DNA of 10,841 bases from Erysipelothrix sp. (lineage in GTDB: Bacteria > Bacillota_I > Bacilli_A > Erysipelotrichales > Erysipelotrichaceae): contig JAAZGU010000084.1 of NCBI GenBank assembly GCA_012511085.1, positions 1 through 10,841 of the forward strand, read 5' to 3'. The position numbers and the translations under genes are program-made. Below the pieces are notes generated by a model that searched no databases, was not told the origin of the DNA, and worked only from the letters and a program-made list of their open reading frames with translations. Positions 8,749-10,841 of this stretch are shown piece after piece. Position 1 is the stretch's first letter; each line of letters begins with the position of its first letter.

Positions 8749-8862
8749 GGCGGCTCATAAGCCTCAAAATCGACGATGATGTGGCATTTCTAATGCTTGC
8801 GACGCATTTGATTTAGCCAAAAGAAAACATGGCATCTTATTAAGAAGTATCTGGTGTAAAAG

Positions 8863-8891
8863 TTGCAATTTGGATTCAAATAAGATATTAT
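8863..8891 (+). promoter_or_regulatory. Sigma-A-like promoter for rimP-nusA
   Basis: TTGCAA (8863-8868) as the -35 box and TATTAT (8886-8891) as the -10 box are separated by 17 nt, the optimal spacing. They match 4/6 and 5/6 consensus positions. The surrounding DNA is AT-rich and lies in the only long intergenic region of the window. Transcription would start near 8898, so the transcript would begin within or immediately at the hairpin described next. This supports rimP-nusA as a separate transcription unit from polC. The start point is predicted, not shown. Confidence 0.55.
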
Positions 8892-8895
8892 TAAC

Positions 8896-8928
8896 TTAAC
8901 TTAGGAGTGGCATCGCCACTCCTGTTAA
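8896..8928 (+). promoter_or_regulatory. Strong leader hairpin upstream of rimP
   Basis: A perfect 9-bp stem AGGAGTGGC/GCCACTCCT (8903-8911 with 8915-8923) closes on an ATC loop. It is extended by an outer stem TTAAC/GTTAA (8896-8900 with 8924-8928) across a 2-nt TT bulge. The downstream sequence AATTTGTTT is T-rich but not a clean T-run. It could be an inefficient terminator for polC readthrough, a 5'-stabilising structure, or an attenuator controlling rimP-nusA. The rimP ribosome-binding site GGAGG (8936-8940) lies 7 nt beyond the outer stem and stays free. The left arm of the stem also contains AGGAG, a Shine-Dalgarno-like sequence locked in the helix. Confidence 0.75.
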
Positions 8929-8947
8929 TTTGTTTGGAGGATAGCTT

Positions 8948-9412
8948 ATGGATGTCAGTAAGCTCGAGACGATTTTAGAGCCAATTTTCAAACGGCACGA
9001 TGTGGCCCTTTATAGTATGAAATGGATTACCCAAAGCAAAGAACGAGTGTTGGAAATTTTAATCTATAAAAAAGATGGGCCCACGGACTTAGACAGTTGT
9101 GTCAACGTCTCCTACGATGTGAGCGACCAACTTGATCAAATGGATGAACTTGATTTTAGTTACATGTTGGAAGTGAGTTCCGCAGGCGTGGAACGTGAAA
9201 TTCAAACGGAAGCACAACTCAAGGAAGCCTTGTACCATCATGTGTTTGTGCAGGTGGAACATCCCATCAATGGGGCCCATACCTTTGAAGGCAAGCTCAC
9301 AAAAATCACCGATACGGCCATCGAAATTGCCTATCGTGTCAAACATCGAGAACTTAAAGTAGAAATCAATAGGGACAACCTGCGCTTTATGCGTTTGGCT
9401 GCCAAAATATAA
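8948..9412 (+). CDS. rimP: Ribosome maturation factor RimP
   Basis: RimP helps assemble the 30S subunit, acting on the S12/central pseudoknot region during late maturation. The 154-residue product has the two-domain layout of the family: an alpha/beta N-terminal domain (about 1-85) ending in the hallmark LEVSSAGVERE (75-85 region), then a C-terminal SH3-like barrel (about 90-154) with FEGKLTKI and a final VEINRDNLRFMRL segment. The ATG at 8948 is well supported by GGAGG at 8936-8940. It is followed by nusA after 11 nt, the standard Bacillota pairing (rimP-nusA-ylxR-infB), so both proteins come from one transcript. It is preceded by a promoter and a leader hairpin. No unusual residues are seen. 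Confidence 0.95.
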   Translation: MDVSKLETILEPIFKRHDVALYSMKWITQSKERVLEILIYKKDGPTDLDSCVNVSYDVSDQLDQMDELDFSYMLEVSSAGVEREIQTEAQLKEALYHHVFVQVEHPINGAHTFEGKLTKITDTAIEIAYRVKHRELKVEINRDNLRFMRLAAKI

Positions 9413-9423
9413 GAGGAATGATT

Positions 9424-10841
9424 ATGAACGTTAAAGAATTATTTTTAGCAATATCACAGATTGAAAGTGAACGCAACATTTCAAAAGAAATCGTCATTTC
9501 AGCGTTGTCGGAAGCCTTGACCAAGGCCTATCGTAAACAAATTGAAATTCCCGATGCGCTTGTGAATGTTGATATCAATGAAGAAAGCGGCGATGTGAAA
9601 TTGTATCAACAATATTTGATCGTTGATGCGGTTGAAGATGATGAAATTGAAATTTCATTAAAGGACGCCAAAAACATTGACCAAGCTTATGAACTTGGTG
9701 AATATTTTAATGTTGAACAAGACGTGGATAACCTCGGTCGCGCAGCGGCTTTGTTGGCTAAAAACGTCTTGAAACAAAAGATTCGCGAAGCTGAGAAAAC
9801 AGCGATTTATGAAGAATACGCGGATAAACTTGATGAAATGATCATTGGACAAATTGAGTCCGTGGAAGAAAAGTTTGTGGTCGTCAACCTTGGTAAAAGT
9901 TTAGCGATGATGCCTAAAAGTGCACAAATGCCGAATGAACGTTACGTTGAGGGCCAAAAATTACGCATGGTTATCACGGAAGTTAATCGTGAGACAAAAG
10001 GTGCGCAAGTGCTGGTTTCACGTGCGGACCCCAAACTGGTACGCCGTTTATTTGAGCGTGAAGTACCAGAAATTTACGAAGGCGTCGTGGAAATTAAAGC
10101 GATTGCGCGTGAAGCAGGGGAGCGTACAAAAATTGCGGTCTATTCTAAAAATGAAGACATTGATCCAATTGGAGCCTGCATTGGCCCACGTGGAAGCCGG
10201 GTTCAAGTGGTGATTGAAGAACTACACGGTGAGAAGATTGATATTTTTCAGTGGAGTGAAAATGTTCCGGAACTTATCAAAAACGCTTTATCACCGGCGC
10301 AAATCTTGGGCGTTTATCCCGCTGAAGATGCAAAAGGGCTAATTGTCGTTGTTGATGATAGCCAATTATCACTTGCTATTGGTAAAAAAGGTAAGAACGC
10401 ACGCTTAGCCGTTAAATTAACGGGATCTAAAATTGATATTAAATCAAAAACAGAATTGGATGAACAAGGCATTGATTGGGTGGGCTTGCATGAAGCCTAT
10501 CAACAAGAACTTGCAGCTGCCTTTGAGATTGAAACGATTGAAGCCGTGACGGAGGACGAAGCAGAATTTGTTGTGGATGATATGGTTGATGCCGTTGAAA
10601 TCACAGACGATGTTGACGTTTATGATGACGTTGATGAAGTACCAGAAGTTGAAACAAAGCCTGAAGTTGAGGCGGAAGCAGTTGCACCTGAAGTTGAAGC
10701 AGAAGTAGATGATGATGCAGAAGTTGATGAAGAACAAGAGATGCTGCGTCGAATTCGCAGAGAAATCAAGCCGCGTACGGGGTATGTGTCACGCTTTGAA
10801 AAATTAGCGGATGCTTCCTATACTGATAAAAAAGAAGAACA
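9424..10841 (+). CDS. nusA: Transcription factor NusA with acidic C-terminal extension, 3'-truncated by window edge
   Basis: NusA binds RNA polymerase and nascent RNA, promoting pausing, termination and antitermination. The frame is open from the ATG at 9424 to the last base (472 codons plus two bases). Domains in order: an RNA-polymerase-binding N-terminal domain (1-125), S1 (about 138-200, from IIGQIESVEEKFVVVNLG), KH1 with GACIGPRGSRVQ (250-261), and KH2 with AIGKKGKNARLAV (318-330). Firmicute NusA usually ends near residue 350-370. Here an acidic region (about 369-440, rich in D, E and V with three PEVE units) follows, then a basic stretch MLRRIRREIKPR (440-451) and YVSRFEKLADASY, before the sequence is cut. 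Extended NusA tails are known in mollicutes, so this is probably genuine. GAGG at 9413-9416 supports the start at 9424; an in-frame ATG at 9418 lies too close to it. The gene lies 11 nt after rimP, in the same operon. Confidence 0.95.
   Translation, partial: MNVKELFLAISQIESERNISKEIVISALSEALTKAYRKQIEIPDALVNVDINEESGDVKLYQQYLIVDAVEDDEIEISLKDAKNIDQAYELGEYFNVEQDVDNLGRAAALLAKNVLKQKIREAEKTAIYEEYADKLDEMIIGQIESVEEKFVVVNLGKSLAMMPKSAQMPNERYVEGQKLRMVITEVNRETKGAQVLVSRADPKLVRRLFEREVPEIYEGVVEIKAIAREAGERTKIAVYSKNEDIDPIGACIGPRGSRVQVVIEELHGEKIDIFQWSENVPELIKNALSPAQILGVYPAEDAKGLIVVVDDSQLSLAIGKKGKNARLAVKLTGSKIDIKSKTELDEQGIDWVGLHEAYQQELAAAFEIETIEAVTEDEAEFVVDDMVDAVEITDDVDVYDDVDEVPEVETKPEVEAEAVAPEVEAEVDDDAEVDEEQEMLRRIRREIKPRTGYVSRFEKLADASYTDKKEE
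10642..10698 (+). repeat. nusA: Short PEVE peptide repeat in the NusA acidic tail
   Basis: Within the NusA acidic extension the tetrapeptide PEVE occurs three times (residues 407-410, 413-416 and 422-425), with AEV/AEA-type spacers. The DNA copies differ at synonymous positions (CCA/CCT, GTT, GAA/GAG), so this is not a recent perfect duplication. It is probably a disordered, highly negative linker. Confidence 0.7.

Noticed and set aside
8749..8765. GGCT/AGCC hairpin right after polC as an intrinsic terminator
   Set aside because: The stem is only 4 bp and no T-run follows.
8793..8816. Eight-codon ATG...TAG frame as a leader peptide
   Set aside because: It has no ribosome-binding site, lies upstream of the predicted rimP promoter, and shows no run of regulatory codons.
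9920..10213. 97-codon plus-strand open frame inside nusA
   Set aside because: It lies in another frame of the S1/KH1 coding region; the nusA frame is clearly the real one.
10444..10737. 97-codon minus-strand frame rich in Cys, Phe, Asn and Ile
   Set aside because: Its odd composition is simply the antisense of the GAA/GAT/GTT-rich acidic NusA tail.

Overview
The window carries a compact, all-forward block of housekeeping genes from a low-GC Gram-positive-type bacterium (Bacillota or Mollicutes side). The evidence is a full-length PolC-type replicative polymerase, which is essentially confined to that group, together with a rimP-nusA pair downstream of polC in the usual Bacillota order. UGA works as a stop codon: rnc, nfnA and nfnB all end in TGA exactly where their families end, and tryptophan is TGG. 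The code is therefore standard and Mycoplasma/Spiroplasma is excluded. NusA has a long acidic C-terminal extension, and recG directly abuts rnc without the plsX/fab/acpP genes that often separate them. Together these hint at an anaerobic lineage near the Acholeplasma/Izemoplasma/Erysipelotrichales region, but this placement is inference only.

Layout: (1) positions 2-1501, the C-terminal three quarters of the RecG helicase, cut by the left edge. (2) 1526-2206, RNase III. (3) 2203-4379, two genes that overlap each other and rnc by ATGA, encoding the small and large subunits of an NfnAB-type NADH-dependent reduced ferredoxin:NADP+ oxidoreductase (older names SudBA, or a GltD-like protein with a PyrK-like partner). 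(4) 4408-8748, PolC with OB, PHP, proofreading exonuclease, zinc-finger and palm motifs and a C-terminal clamp-binding peptide. (5) 8749-8947, the only sizeable intergenic region, with a good sigma-A-like promoter and a strong hairpin. (6) 8948-9412, RimP. (7) 9424 to the right edge, NusA, open at its 3' end.

The genes fall into at least two likely transcription units. The first is recG-rnc-nfnA-nfnB-polC: tight spacing, two 4-nt overlaps, and gaps of 24 and 28 nt. The second is rimP-nusA and whatever follows, starting from the promoter near 8863-8891. Functionally the block mixes genome maintenance (RecG, PolC), RNA processing and ribosome maturation (RNase III, RimP), transcription elongation control (NusA), and one redox module (NfnAB) that balances NADH, NADPH and ferredoxin in anaerobes.

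I saw no mobile element, CRISPR array, tRNA or rRNA, and no unknown multi-gene system. The more unusual points are the insertion of nfnAB into the housekeeping cluster by translational overlap with rnc, the 5' leader hairpin of rimP-nusA, and the acidic repeat tail of NusA.
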